Below are positions 54,490 to 64,000 of a stretch of 64,000 bases of DNA, in pieces. The stretch covers positions 17,389 through 81,388 of the forward strand of contig JAAEAF010004971.1 of the NCBI GenBank assembly GCA_011037195.1, in the 5' to 3' direction. Each line of letters starts with the position of its first letter. The stretch's first letter is position 1. The notes beneath the pieces are model-generated. The model searched no databases. It had not been told where the DNA came from and was given only the letters and a program-made list of their open reading frames with translations. This stretch comes from Triatoma infestans. Its lineage: Eukaryota; Arthropoda; Insecta; Hemiptera; Reduviidae. The position numbers were made by a program, and so were the translations under genes.

Positions 54490-54505
54490 TTATCCCCCCT
54501 CCTGG
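54490..54505 (-). promoter_or_regulatory. polypurine tract
   Basis: On minus CCAGGAGGGGGGATAA directly abuts the LTR start TGTAGTGG, as required for plus-strand DNA priming in LTR elements. Confidence 0.8.
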
Positions 54506-56112
54506 AGAAATTTTTCGGCACGAAAAATTTGGGAGATAATCTGGAGTTGTAGAGGCTTGGAAGTTATCGAGAGGCGTGTGTGTAACGTCTGCAAGGTGGC
54601 CGTGTGTTGTAGGGTGCAGTCATCTTCTTCTGCGGCTAACGCTGCTTGAAGGTGTGAGCGTTGCGTCGTGTTTGAATGTATTCTCAAGCGAACGCTGCGT
54701 GAGTGGGTGAACGTTGCTGTGGTGGTAGGCTGATAGGTGAACAGCGAACACTGCTTGGCGAGTGAGAGTGTTGCGGATGAAGAAGTGACTGGCAATGGGT
54801 AGACAAGGTGATCAGTGTAGATAAGTCGGTACTGTAGGTGTGTATGTAGTTTCTTGAATGAACTCTATATGGACAAAAAAAAACTCTTAAGTATTTCAAA
54901 AATAATTAATAAATAAACAAAATACACAAAATATACAAATAAAAAAATATATATATTTAATAAGCGTGCAGGGATGCGCAAGGATGTGAGGATATGAGGA
55001 ATCCGGAGTTTAGTGTCAATTCTTTTGGTAAAATCTTGTGTATCTGAAACTAATAGTATTCAACAGAGTATTAAATTACAAATAATGAATGATCATTTTA
55101 AATATTTAGAAGTAACATGCGATTTTCATGCAATTAAATTTATGCGCATGCAATCGTGCAGACGACGAATATTCTTGGATCTGTAAAAGAGAGGTTAAAC
55201 AAATTTAAATTTCAACAAATATTAGTGTAAAAGTTATTAAAACTAAGAGGTAAAGATGAAATAGCTAGCTTGAGGGGTATGTGCAAGTATTTCGGCCGTT
55301 TCTATAGCTATGAGTTCTTTCAACTGTTTTGCGTTTTCTAGATGAGTTGAATATAACCTTGAACAATACAGAAAACAATTAAGTATTATAAAAATATAAC
55401 ATTAAAATACAAATGTCAGATAAGTACAAGAATAATACAAATTATTTAATTTCCTTTTAAGGCGAACTGAAAAAAAATTAATTAATTAGGCAATACAATA
55501 AAAAACATCAATATTAATATATAAAAATATTAAACAAAATTCACGTGGTCATCTTGATTTCTGCAACATAAAATAAATTACAATTATTATTTAAAATATA
55601 CAATGCAATAATTACAAATATTAAAGCCGGAATAATTTTATGACTCGAAGTACGATAGTTTTCAGTGCTGAAACAAAAATAGTATGTCATTATTGCAACA
55701 ACTCAATTAGATATTAACCTGATACATTTATTCTTGCATATAACATTTACATGTGGTGTAGTATGTAAAGTTAAGAAGTGTGATAGATTGAGAATTATTT
55801 CAAGAGATTCAACGTATAGTTGTGTATGTATTGTGTGCGCGAGGTGGACAGAAATTTTGTGGCTAGTTACTAGGAATTTTAGTGAACTTAGCGATTAGTA
55901 CTAAATTGGTGTGTTTGAGTACTAGTTGACAATTGAATGTTGAATTTAAGTGTTAGATACGTGCGCAAATTAATGATTGCCCTGTAAGAATGTTTCTACA
56001 AGTATTCATTGGAAATTGCCTTTTAATTGCGAAAGTATGAATTCGCCAGAAAATTTGGAATTTTTGACATTGTCCGCATGCAAATGAAGGGACGTGATGC
56101 CATAGTTAGGTA
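54506..56112. other. element interior without pol
   Basis: No RT, RNase H or integrase motif was seen in any frame. The part at 54580-54790 has imperfectly repeated GCGTTGC/GCGAACGCTGC words, which produce an open frame (54490-54795, minus) of no known family. Confidence 0.6.
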
Positions 56113-56310
56113 TTACCTAGTTAGAGATTTTAAAATAATGTTGGAATGCTGAAGGTTCTTATTTCGACAAAAACTGGAATCCACTAGGCTGTGACTAGCT
56201 CCAGTGTCTACAAGGGCACGAATAAATTTTTTTGCCAATTCTTAAATTTACTAACAAATTATCAGAATTGGTGAAAGCAGGTATGAGAGCCAAGGTCATA
56301 ACATCAGCCG
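56113..56310 (-). pseudogene. retroviral-type aspartic protease remnant
   Basis: Minus: MTLALIPAFTNSDNLLVNLR up to an A run, then, one frame over, FIRALVDTGASHSLVDSSFC. ALVDTGAS is the active-site signature of LTR-element protease. The flap and second half are not recognisable before the stop at 56113. Located just downstream of gag, as expected. Confidence 0.75.
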
Positions 56311-56331
56311 TTCGTGAGAGCGGCTGTGGGC

Positions 56332-56640
56332 TTAACCGTTTTTTGGCTGTATCTGGAAACATGTTCGAGCCGTATGTCCAAATTTAGAACAAAATTGGCA
56401 AGTGGGCCTATTTTGGAGGTTATTGCTACCGTTATTATTATTATTAAGACTATACTGTGGTCTATCTGAATAAGGGTTAAATCGCGAATTGTTTGAATTA
56501 ATTCGAGGACTATGATTGTTAGTATAATATTGACTGTTATTATTATTATTATTAGCGATTATTACTATTTGCTCTGTGATTAAAATTTCTAGGAAAATTA
56601 AAATTCTTAGGCATTTTGCCAAAGTTAGTGCGAGGTTTTG
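56332..56640 (-). pseudogene. gag C-terminal extension in shifted frame
   Basis: Asn-rich frame with SQYYTNNHSPRINSNNSRFN and a canonical zinc knuckle CQFCSKFGHTARTC (C-x2-C-x4-H-x4-C), ending in QPKNG. It joins the main gag frame across an AAT microsatellite at about 56540-56560, where the main frame stops. A length change in the microsatellite probably caused the frameshift. Confidence 0.75.
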
Positions 56641-57667
56641 ATTGCAATTTGTTGGTGCAGTCCACGTCAAAATGTGGACCGGAACAATGGCGACAAGGTC
56701 TGTTCTTTATTACATTAAAAACTCTACAAGTGGTAGTTGGTTTTAATTGTGGCTTTTGACTTTTATTACGATGTGGGCATTCTCTGTGGAAATGCATTTG
56801 TCCACAGTAACGACAAGGAGATGGGGGTGTACGATTATAAGTTTTCGAAGTAACAGCGAAAACTGTGGGGTTTGTTTCAGAAGCCTGAACTTCTTTTAGG
56901 GCATTGGCATAGGAAAGTGCTTCATCTAATTTTTGAGGTAGCTTCGTTCGCACCTCATTACGAAGCGGTTGAGGAAGTGACTTCAAGAATGCATCAGTGG
57001 CCAGTTTATCTAGAATTGCTTGTAAGGCCTCGAGTGGGTTAGCTTGAGCTTTTAAATGAATGGCGGATTGGATATGTCTAATCCTATCCGCGAATGTTTC
57101 AGGAGACTCAGTGGGCAAGGACTGAATATTAGTCATCTGTTGTAAGAGGACTAAGGGTGTTTTTTCCTTACGAAATCGGGCTAGAAGTCGCTCTGAAATT
57201 AGAGGATACGTTATAGTTGTACCCTGGCGTTGTAATTCCGCTTTCTGGGTGTCGTAAAATATTTTTGCAGAACCTGAGAGTCTAAGAGCTAATATTTCTA
57301 ATTTAGCAGCGTCGTCCCAGCCCGAAAGACTAGCACAATGGCTAATTTGGTCAAGGAAATCTGAAACTTTGGCTGAATTTTCGCCATCGAAGGTAGGTAA
57401 GCTATTGATTAATTGCAAATTCCTTAAGGGACTAGGTTGATTATTAATTGGAGGATTTGCTAATTGCTGCTGAGCAAGTAAATATTCTACAGCAGCGTCG
57501 ATGCCCATGTCTTGTCCATTAATCTTATACATTTTGTCAGTGAACGAATTGCTTGGGGAAAGATTATATTTTTCAAGACGTCTACGTAATTGGAGTAAAT
57601 TGCCTCCAACAGAAAGTTTATTATCGCGTAATATCTTTATAATTTGGGATCTATTAAGTACACTCAT
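56552..57667 (-). CDS. gag: Gag polyprotein of LTR retrotransposon
   Basis: 371 codons, ATG at 57667, about 220 bp after the primer-binding site. Residues about 5-35 (LNRSQIIKILRDNKLSVGGN) look like a SAP-type helix pair that may bind nucleic acid. Residues about 85-260 form a capsid-like region (SLPTFDGENSAKVSDFLDQI, FADRIRHIQSAIHLKA, ATDAFLKSLPQPLRNEVRTK), the usual retrotransposon gag fold. Two zinc knuckles of C-x2-C-x3-H-x4-C form follow (CRYCGQMHFHREC, CRHCSGPHFDVDC). It ends in an Asn-rich stretch where the frame shifts to the third knuckle. The long uninterrupted frame suggests recent activity or selection on gag. Confidence 0.85.
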   Translation of the reverse strand: MSVLNRSQIIKILRDNKLSVGGNLLQLRRRLEKYNLSPSNSFTDKMYKINGQDMGIDAAVEYLLAQQQLANPPINNQPSPLRNLQLINSLPTFDGENSAKVSDFLDQISHCASLSGWDDAAKLEILALRLSGSAKIFYDTQKAELQRQGTTITYPLISERLLARFRKEKTPLVLLQQMTNIQSLPTESPETFADRIRHIQSAIHLKAQANPLEALQAILDKLATDAFLKSLPQPLRNEVRTKLPQKLDEALSYANALKEVQASETNPTVFAVTSKTYNRTPPSPCRYCGQMHFHRECPHRNKSQKPQLKPTTTCRVFNVIKNRPCRHCSGPHFDVDCTNKLQSKPRTNFGKMPKNFNFPRNFNHRANSNNR

Positions 57668-57884
57668 AAATTCAAAATTCGAAAGGGATTGAGGTACAAG
57701 TGGTACAATTACAAAAATTTAAAAATGAAATTCACTAGAAAATTCAATAATGGGAAATATTGAAGATATTTCCGCTGAGAAAGTAATTTAAAAAAACAAT
57801 CAAATTATCTGATGGATAATTTGTTTAATTATGAAATTAAAATTTTTACGTACTTGTAAATTTGTGGATTCTCGTTGAAAATAT

Positions 57885-57902
57885 CCCAAACAGCTGGCAC
57901 CA
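57885..57902 (-). promoter_or_regulatory. primer-binding site
   Basis: On minus, one base after the LTR end: TGGTGCCAGCTGTTTGGG. The initial TGG pairs with the CCA end of a tRNA. I cannot name the tRNA from memory with confidence. Confidence 0.7.
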
Positions 57903-57903
57903 A

Positions 57904-58576
57904 TGTAATGTAATGGTGTGGAGTTGTATTTGTAGTAGTGGTAGTGTGTAGCACGAGCGTTTTAGTGAAAAGGGCTTATAGTTTGTAATTTTAAAAGAGA
58001 ATGAAGTTTAGTAATAATTGAGAAGTCACCACTGTTTTATATAATAAATATAATCTTTCAAATAATAACTACAAGTTAATTGATTATTATAAGCTTATTT
58101 AAATATATTGTGAAACTGGCACTGATGTTTTCACTTTGGTAGCTAGGACGAGTCTGTAGTAAATTTAAGTATTTTACAATATCACACTATTATGTTTAAG
58201 AAATTAAGTATTTATCAAGATTAATGCAAAACTGGCACAGATATTTAGAGAGCAATTCCTGAAGTGTCCTGTTTGAAGGTTGATGTGAGACTGTCTACTC
58301 TTTACTCTTTTAAAGCTGATGGCTCTCTTCTTTGGAATTGCTCTCTCTCTCGCGGGGGAATTTTCTTACAAAGGTTTGCCCTAACGGGATTTTGTGCCTT
58401 TGTTTTTCTATTTAGTAATGACCAGATTTAATATACCTGGTTCTAAAATACATACTTTTTGAAGGTAAATTCACAGCACTAAAAATTATAAAATATTAAC
58501 AAAAATACAATTTTGGATACTATAAAATATTCAGAAACTTTAAACTATTATTTTTCGATTTTGTTATTTCACTACA
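57904..58576 (-). repeat. 5' LTR
   Basis: Plus strand TGTAATGTAATGGTGTGGAG to TTTCACTACA. Part of its sequence (TAATAACTACAAGTTAATTG, AAACTGGCACTGATGTTT) is closer to the solo LTR at 47300-47844 than to its own partner. Confidence 0.9.
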
Positions 58577-59595
58577 CTTTATTATTAAGTGAAAAAAAAA
58601 ATCTGGGAACACACCGTGTTCTCTTACTTGAAGTCTCACCAAATCTAATTGACAAAAATTCTCATTTCTTAATATTAAACAGGTGGATATTATATTCATA
58701 ACATTGAAATAATAGTTTAGCGAAGGATTAACATAGCATATATCATTTAGAATATTCTCTAAATCAATTTTATTCGAAAAAATATTACAAATAAAAATGA
58801 TCAGTATAACATATATAAATCTATACGCAGTCAGCCTTGCAGGTATGAAGAAGGCTGATTTGTTTACGCTGTTTTGATCGGGAAAGATTTGAAGGCGTGC
58901 GATCAGTTTGAGTAAAAAAAAAAAATAGCCTCGTATGCTGGTGGGATTCCCGCACGGGATTACTGTAAATTCAGGGTTTTATCTGAAATAGTTCAGCCTA
59001 GAATGCAGTAACACTTGCAGATTCTGATGGGGACATGGAAGGAGACTGCAATGAACTCCCTCCTCATAACAAACTGTGACGCTACCTTCCAGTAAAGGTT
59101 TAAAAGCTTGGAGGAATTATTCCTAGGATATCCAAGAAGCGTCCTAGGAATCGTCCCAGAGCTTAACTTGGAAGGGATACTGTAGCATGTGTAGTTTCAT
59201 CCCGGATCTTAGTAGGGGTGCAATTTACGCCTTCTTTTTTTTTTTTTTTTTTTTTTATTATATATATAATTATGTATATGAAGTTAGTAAACCATTATTA
59301 AAGAAACTCGTTGAAGCAGGTTTCGAGAAAACAACGACGAACTGATGATAAAACAATTCAGTAAAACCTCACACACTATCAACAAATTCTTTTCAAATTC
59401 AGCATTTTAACATCGCATTTTCATGTACGCAATATGAGATAAATCTTAGAATTATATAATACATTCAAATGACAAATTATACAGAAGCATAACTACTACA
59501 CAGTTCTCGCACTAAGTTGGAATAGCCGTTCAGTGTGGCCAATTCTAATTGTTAAAATAAATTTAACTAGAAAATAATTTAAAAAAAAAAAAAAA
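58577..59595. other. unassigned interval
   Basis: 58890-59240 is GC-richer (GGTGGGATTCCCGCACGGGA) and is followed by a T run at 59237-59258, as if a reverse retrosequence sat here. 59280-59420 shows faint RF1 similarity. Neither is firm. Confidence 0.35.
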
Positions 59596-60451
59596 TCTGT
59601 TGTGAAACACTCACACAACTTTCACTTACTCCAGTTCTCAAAATTATAAATGACAAATTTTATAGTTTGTGTACCAAATATAAAGAAATTCGTCGAAAAC
59701 TGAAAAAAAAAACTGTTCAGTAAAAGCGCACTTGCGGTTTACTAATTTTCTTATAACTAGGAATTTTGGCCATCTATTTATTTCTAATTAATTTTGTTTG
59801 GAAGAGAGAATTGTATAATCGACTATGATAGCAATTTAGAGAAAAAACATAACCCCACCCTTCCCCTAAAAGTGCCCTTAAATGAATTTTCCCAGTGAAA
59901 TGTTTTAAATAAAACTTGTAGATCTTTGTATGTTTAGTTTATATAAGATGTTTCAAGAAAATCGTCGGAACCATTTTTGAGAAAATCGTGAAAAAGTGAA
60001 AAAAAAATCATTTAATAAAGTAGATAAAGTAAACGCACTTCCTTATCTCCTTTTTTTCAAACTCGGAATTTCAACAACATATTCAATTCTAATTAATATT
60101 ATTTAGATGCCAGAATTGTCTAATAAACTGAAATAGCACTTTAGATGAAAACCTAACCCCTACCCTCCCCTATAACTGCCCTTAAATGAATTTTTCCAGA
60201 GAAATGTTTCAAATGAAAGTTGTAGCACTTTGTATGTGTAATTCATATACCAAGTTTGAAGAAAATCGTTGGAGCCATTTTGAGAAAAACGCAAAAAAGT
60301 AATAAAAAAAAAAACTAGTAAAATGGTACTTCCTGTTGTGGAATTTTGACAGATAACTTATTGTCAGATGCCATGGTGATACCTAAAGTGGAATATCAAG
60401 TTTCAACTTTCTACGGTTTTTCGTTTTTGAGCTATGCTGTTCACATACACA

Positions 60452-60488
<37 letters not shown>

Positions 60489-61113
60489 CATTTGCTAAAA
60501 ATGAAATTCGTCGAAAACTGAAAAAAAAAAAAAACTGTTCAGTAAAAGGGCACTTCCGGTTTACTAATTTTCTTGAAACTCGGAAAATTTTGGCCATCTA
60601 TTTATTTCTAATTAATTTTGTTTAGATGATAGAATTGTATAATCGACTATGATAGAGCACTTTAGAGAAAAACATAACCCCAACCCTCCCCTAAAAGTGC
60701 CCTTAAATGAATTTTCCCAGAGAAATGTTTTAAATAAAAATTGTAGATCATTGTATGATTAGTTTATATAAGAAATTTCAAGGAAATCGTCGAAGTCATT
60801 TTTGAGAAAAACGCAAAAAAGTAAAAAAAAAAACAAAAAAAAAACAAGTAAAGTGTACGTCCGGTTGAGGAATTTTGACAGATGACCCACACTGTCAGAT
60901 ACCATGGTGATACCTAAACGGAATATCAAGTTTCAACTTTCTACGATTTTTCGTTTTTGAGCTATGCTGTTCACATACACACACAGACCATTTGCTAAAA
61001 ACCACCTTTTTTTGGACTCTAGGGACCTCAAAACGAATATTTCCGGTGAAAACTCGATATCGACAATTTGACACGATTACAATTCTTCCTCTTACTAGGA
61101 GTAGGAGAAAGTA
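59596..61113 (+). mobile_element. RF1 partial tandem dimer
   Basis: The first monomer starts TCTGTTGTGAAACACTCACA, has two ~300-bp units and a long (CA)n (60452-60485). At ACCATTTGCTAAAAATG (60487-60503) it jumps back to GAAATTCGTCGAAAACTG, the leader of unit 1, then runs one unit, the CA tract and the palindromic end TCTTACTAGGAGTAGGAGAA. Confidence 0.9.
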
Positions 61114-61908
61114 AAAAATCGTACATGGTTTTATATGTGTAATTTAGCTTAGCATATTTTATTTGTTGAAGGGATGAACAAATTTTAAATTAAAAAAAAA
61201 AAGAATGGAAAATAATTCAAATAATTTTTATAATAATTTGAATTCATATTTTTCATAATTGCCGCTTTCTCGACAGGTGTCCTCAAAAGTGGGAAGGAGT
61301 TTAGCCAAACGTAATGTCATAAAGATATGTAATATATTATTTAATTCATTAACATTAAAAATATGATATTCAAAATTTATAACACGTAATATTTTAAGAT
61401 AAACAAATTTATCATTTAATTTACAATATGCAGTATAGAAAAATACAACTATTAGGAAAATCTTATTCAAGAGGGATTATTTGATTATAGGAACATTTAC
61501 ATAGACAGACGAGAGTCGAAGATGAAAGGTTGGGTTTTTGAATTGTTGTGAAGTGAAGCACTTTACTTATTTATCTTTCATAGTTTTATTGTTTTCTTGT
61601 CCCTAAAAGAATGAACCCTTCTTAAACCTTTCTTACCACTGGAATAATGTCAAGGGAGGAAATGTTTTTGAAATTATAATGTAATATAGAAATAGGCGAA
61701 TTGGAAAAGTAATGGCAGAACATAATACTTAAACTGCATTAACTGTACTATCGCGCAATTATAAAAAATTTTAAACAAATCGGGTGCCCTTAACATAAAT
61801 ACAGAAATGATGATGGTACTTGATGGTTAGCATTCATTCATGGCAGTTAATATGAATGAACGATATAATCCAGAAGATAGTGCCTATAACACTGAATAAA
61901 CCCTAATA
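61114..61908. other. unassigned interval
   Basis: No recognisable element or gene. Confidence 0.3.
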
Positions 61909-61949
61909 ACATCTGGTATCTTATCCATCATAGCATGCATAACTCTTTT

Positions 61950-61990
61950 ATTCCTGACCGGTTTCGGATTTTCATCCATCGTCAGAGTAA
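61950..61990 (-). ncRNA. hammerhead-like motif, intact core, F1
   Basis: On minus: CTGACGA, stem II GGATGAAAATCC (perfect 4-bp stem, GAAA loop), GAAAC, CGGTC. Stem I TTACT/AGGAA is moderate. Stem III palindrome ACCGGT, cleavage triplet GUC. Confidence 0.7.
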
Positions 61991-62133
61991 AGTTATCAAA
62001 GTTTATGTAAGAGAGGTTACTTCACCGCAATTTTTCTGTTATACTCGACACTTGTTGGTCTGGGTAACCAATGAGTATCGAGTGAAACAGAAACAGTGCG
62101 TTGAAATGAACTCTCTGCACAAGCTTGATAAAT

Positions 62134-62175
62134 TTAATCTGGACAATGGCTGAAAATCCGAAACCTTCAGCAATA
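62134..62175 (+). ncRNA. decayed hammerhead-like motif, F1 right arm
   Basis: CTGGACAATGGCTGAAAATC then CGAAACCTTCAGC. GAAA is kept, but CTGACGA has become CTGGACA and stem III is lost. Confidence 0.4.
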
Positions 62176-62344
62176 AAAGAAATATGCATGCTACGACATA
62201 GAAAATAATTAGATGTTATCCAGCATTGCGGAATCCATCCACATATTTTAAAAAACCTCAATAAATTTTGAAATCTAACTTCACAGATTTTTTTTTTTTT
62301 TAACCATTAACTCAGAAAACTTTGTCTCTAAAAAAAAAAAAAAA

Positions 62345-63000
62345 AAAGTCAACTAAAAGTGATCCGATTATATCTGTGTCTCCATGATAGAAATTCCAAG
62401 TTTAATGAAAATCGTTGTAGCCATTTTCCAAAAAATTCAAAAAAAAAAAAAATTCAAAAACCTATTTTTTAAATATTTACACTTATGGTTATCCAATTTT
62501 CTTCAAATGTGGACTTCTATCAATGGGCTACTAATGTAAATTAATCTTAATATATTGGTAAAACCATAAATTGTACTTTAAAAGGAATGCACAAAGCTAC
62601 TGTTCCCCCACTACTCACCCAAAAAAATCAATTTTCGCTGGGAAATGTTTCAAATAAAATTGATAAGTATTGATATGTGTGGATTCTATACGAAGGTTAA
62701 AGAAAATCATTGAAACCGTTTTCGAGAAAAACTGGGGAAAAAAATTATTCAGTAAACTCGCATTCTCAGTTGATGGATTTCCGTCCGAAACTTTCACATT
62801 AAATGCGATGGTAGTTACCTAAAACGTAATACCAAATTTCAGCTTGCTATGATTTTTCGTTTTTTAAGATATTTTGTTCTAACACACACACAGACAGACA
62901 TTTTGTTCTAACACACACACAGACAGACATTCGCTGAAAACATTTTTTTCGTACTCAAACATGTATTTCCTGTGAAAATTCAATTATATATATCTTATAT
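62345..63000 (+). mobile_element. diverged RF1 copy
   Basis: TTTAATGAAAATCGTTGTAG, ACTTATGGTTATCCAATTTT, CGCTGGGAAATGTTTCAAAT, GTTGATGGATTTCCGTCCG and ATGTATTTCCTGTGAAAATT keep RF1 order. Confidence 0.65.
62871..62928 (+). repeat. 29-bp tandem duplication
   Basis: ATTTTGTTCTAACACACACA followed by CAGACAGAC, twice without change, inside the CA-rich block of the RF1 copy. Confidence 0.9.
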
Positions 63001-63044
63001 ATATATAGCTATATATTATATGTAATTAAGATAATGAAAGGAAG

Positions 63045-63320
63045 TATAACCTTCGAATCCCCCTTGATCCCCCCCCCCCCAAATCTATTACTCGGAAAAT
63101 GTTTCAAAACAAATAACGGTAAATCAACAAAAAACTGTGGAAAAAGTAAAAAAAAAAAGTACTTCCGGTCAACCGATTATTTTTTTTTCAAACTCGCGAG
63201 TTTTAGCATTAAATTTATTTGTTATTAATATTAATGTAGATAATTAGATCGTATAATATATATGGAATGAAACTTTAAAGAGGAAGCCTAACTTTTCACA
63301 TCTTCTCAAAAATTCCCTTT
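63045..63320 (+). mobile_element. diverged RF1 fragment
   Basis: ACTCGGAAAATGTTTCAAAA, GTACTTCCGGTCAACCGATT and AACTTTAAAGAGGAAGCC follow RF1 order. Confidence 0.55.
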
Positions 63321-63321
63321 G

Positions 63322-63414
63322 GGATAGTGGTGGTAGTGACCCAGGTTAGAGAAGATATGGAGTTAGTGATGAGGAAATTGAAGGAATGCTACCCAGCTTG
63401 GGGGATGAGGATAA
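63322..63414 (+). pseudogene. short LINE reverse transcriptase fragment
   Basis: Reads IVVVVTQVREDMELVMRKLK then ECYPAWGMRIN, matching the RT stretch after the catalytic DD of RTE/R2-like LINEs ((A)DDQ-hydrophobic...D(L/M)...M-x-(K/R)L-x-(E/K)-x-Y-x-x-WG(L/M)-x-(I/V)N). About 30 residues remain before the next element begins. Confidence 0.55.
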
Positions 63415-63425
63415 ATTTTTTTTTT

Positions 63426-64000
63426 TTATAACTTTTTTTATTGAATATTTACAACTGTTGTAAAAGGAACAACAAGTAAATGTGATGTATGAACAATATA
63501 CAAATGGCGTGATAGTCGTGAATGATGGTCATCCAGTGATCCAGTGGTCGGCCAATTGGTCACATGGCCAGCGGCGCCTCAGCCGTCTGTGAGGATTAGA
63601 AGGAAGTATCGTTAAAGATAAATTTACAGCTAAAGGGTTAGGATGTGATAGTAGTTTTTGATGGAAGCTATTGTAACGAGTTTTGGCTAGTTCAGAAACG
63701 AATAGAATTTTGAAGTCCTTGTGGATAGTTAGATTACTGACAAAAAAGGGTGCGTTTAGGATATGGGGGTGGATCTTAGATAGTAGGGTCTGAAAATTTT
63801 GTTAATGTTAGATCGTTTTGTAGTTCCGTAAAGTTCGAGTCCGTAAGTTCATGGGAGCCAAAAGAGATAGATACAGTCGTCTTTTATTGTAGAGTGTCAG
63901 TTTGGAGCGTTGGTCGAGTAGTCTCTCTTTAGGAGCTTGTATCTATTTTTCAGTTCAATGCGTTTAAGTCTTGTGTGCGGATTCCAAGTAAGTCGCTTGT
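63426..64000 (-). mobile_element. Jockey-type LINE 3' end, cut by window end
   Basis: Minus strand from the window edge: RLTWNPHTRLKRIELKNRYK-like sequence, then YGLELYGTTKRSNINKI, followed by stops and a T run (63416-63440 on plus) that is the poly(A) tail. It aligns with the same region of the Jockey at 34885-36227 (LTWNPQTRLKRQEANRRYKL ... YGIEVWGSTK). Decayed. Confidence 0.8.

Larger units (their letters stand above)
53817..58576 (-). mobile_element. LTR retrotransposon (family LTR-B), gag-bearing, pol lost
   Basis: 4760 bp with two 673-bp LTRs (53817-54489, 57904-58576), each TG...CA, and the 4-bp duplication CTTT (53813-53816, 58577-58580). A primer-binding site follows the right-hand LTR and a purine tract precedes the left-hand LTR, so transcription is on minus. 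gag and a protease scrap are present. No reverse transcriptase, RNase H or integrase is seen in the ~1.6 kb between protease and LTR. Ty3/gypsy-like is my best guess, from the SAP-like gag start, the zinc knuckles and the 4-bp duplication. Confidence 0.9.
61909..62250. mobile_element. F1 fold-back element
   Basis: Arms from ACATCTGGTATCTTATCC on the left to AATTAGATGTTATCC on the right, with the outer flank AGCATTGCGGAATCCATCCA. Both arms hold the ribozyme-like block; only the left one is intact. Confidence 0.85.

Noticed and set aside
54490..54795. 101-codon frame next to the purine tract of the LTR element
   Set aside because: Threonine/serine-rich low-complexity product from repeated GCGTTGC-like words; no match to an envelope or pol domain.
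58890..59240. GC-richer block possibly representing a host exon
   Set aside because: No open frame or splice signals; a T run at 59237-59258 next to it fits a retroposed sequence better.

Overview
This window looks like intergenic or intronic DNA from an animal nuclear genome, most likely an arthropod and probably an insect. The evidence is its high A+T content, many microsatellites, no operon-like gene order, and a mix of Jockey-type, RNase H-bearing and RTE-like LINEs, mariner, PIF/Harbinger, Penelope-like and LTR elements and tRNA-headed SINEs. The species cannot be fixed from the sequence. I found no convincing host protein-coding gene. The best host signal is a GC-richer block with two CCAAT boxes at 51460-52064 that could be a promoter plus 5' exon. 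Names such as RF1, F1 and F2 are my own labels.

The commonest unit is RF1, a roughly 1 kb repeat present in more than twenty full, broken or decayed copies. One end reads TCTGGTGTGAAACACTCAC. It is followed by one or two internal ~300-bp units that each begin with ACTTCCGG, then a block with a CA microsatellite, then a palindromic end (CTTACTAGGAGTAAG type). RF1 copies serve as landing pads: an RNase H LINE (27603-28357) and a Penelope-like element (29178-30615) are both inside one RF1 copy, each with its target duplication.

Layout: 1-5235, RF1 copies, an RNase H LINE split by a 712-bp PIF/Harbinger element, and an RTE-like LINE. 5828-7500, a tRNA-SINE and two Jockey 3' ends. 9742-10531, a solo LTR. 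12022-12979, a LINE. 13142-17675, three ribozyme-bearing fold-back elements and a second SINE copy. 19226-20429, a decayed mariner. 21180-22440, a LINE holding a solo LTR. 23525-26380, LINE pieces. 27484-31715, RF1 with nested elements. 33776-33994, a SINE. 34885-36227, Jockey with a 319-residue RT reading frame. 36413-45380, fold-backs, RF1, a MITE and an unknown duplicated reading frame. 45890-50527, LINE, Jockey, Penelope end, solo LTR and another LINE. 53817-58576, a 4.76-kb LTR retrotransposon with gag but no visible pol beyond a protease scrap. 59596-64000, an RF1 partial dimer, a fold-back, decayed RF1 and a Jockey 3' end.

The most interesting system is a set of 14 hammerhead-ribozyme-like motifs (some decayed) spread over a Penelope-like element, a Penelope terminal fragment and three kinds of fold-back element. 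Each keeps the pattern CTGANGA, a stem II hairpin, GAAA, a tiny palindromic stem III and a cleavage triplet. In the fold-backs the motif lies on opposite strands of the two arms. In one copy the surviving arm starts exactly at the predicted cleavage position. Hammerheads are known in Penelope-like elements and retrozymes; the paired fold-back arrangement is what deserves testing.
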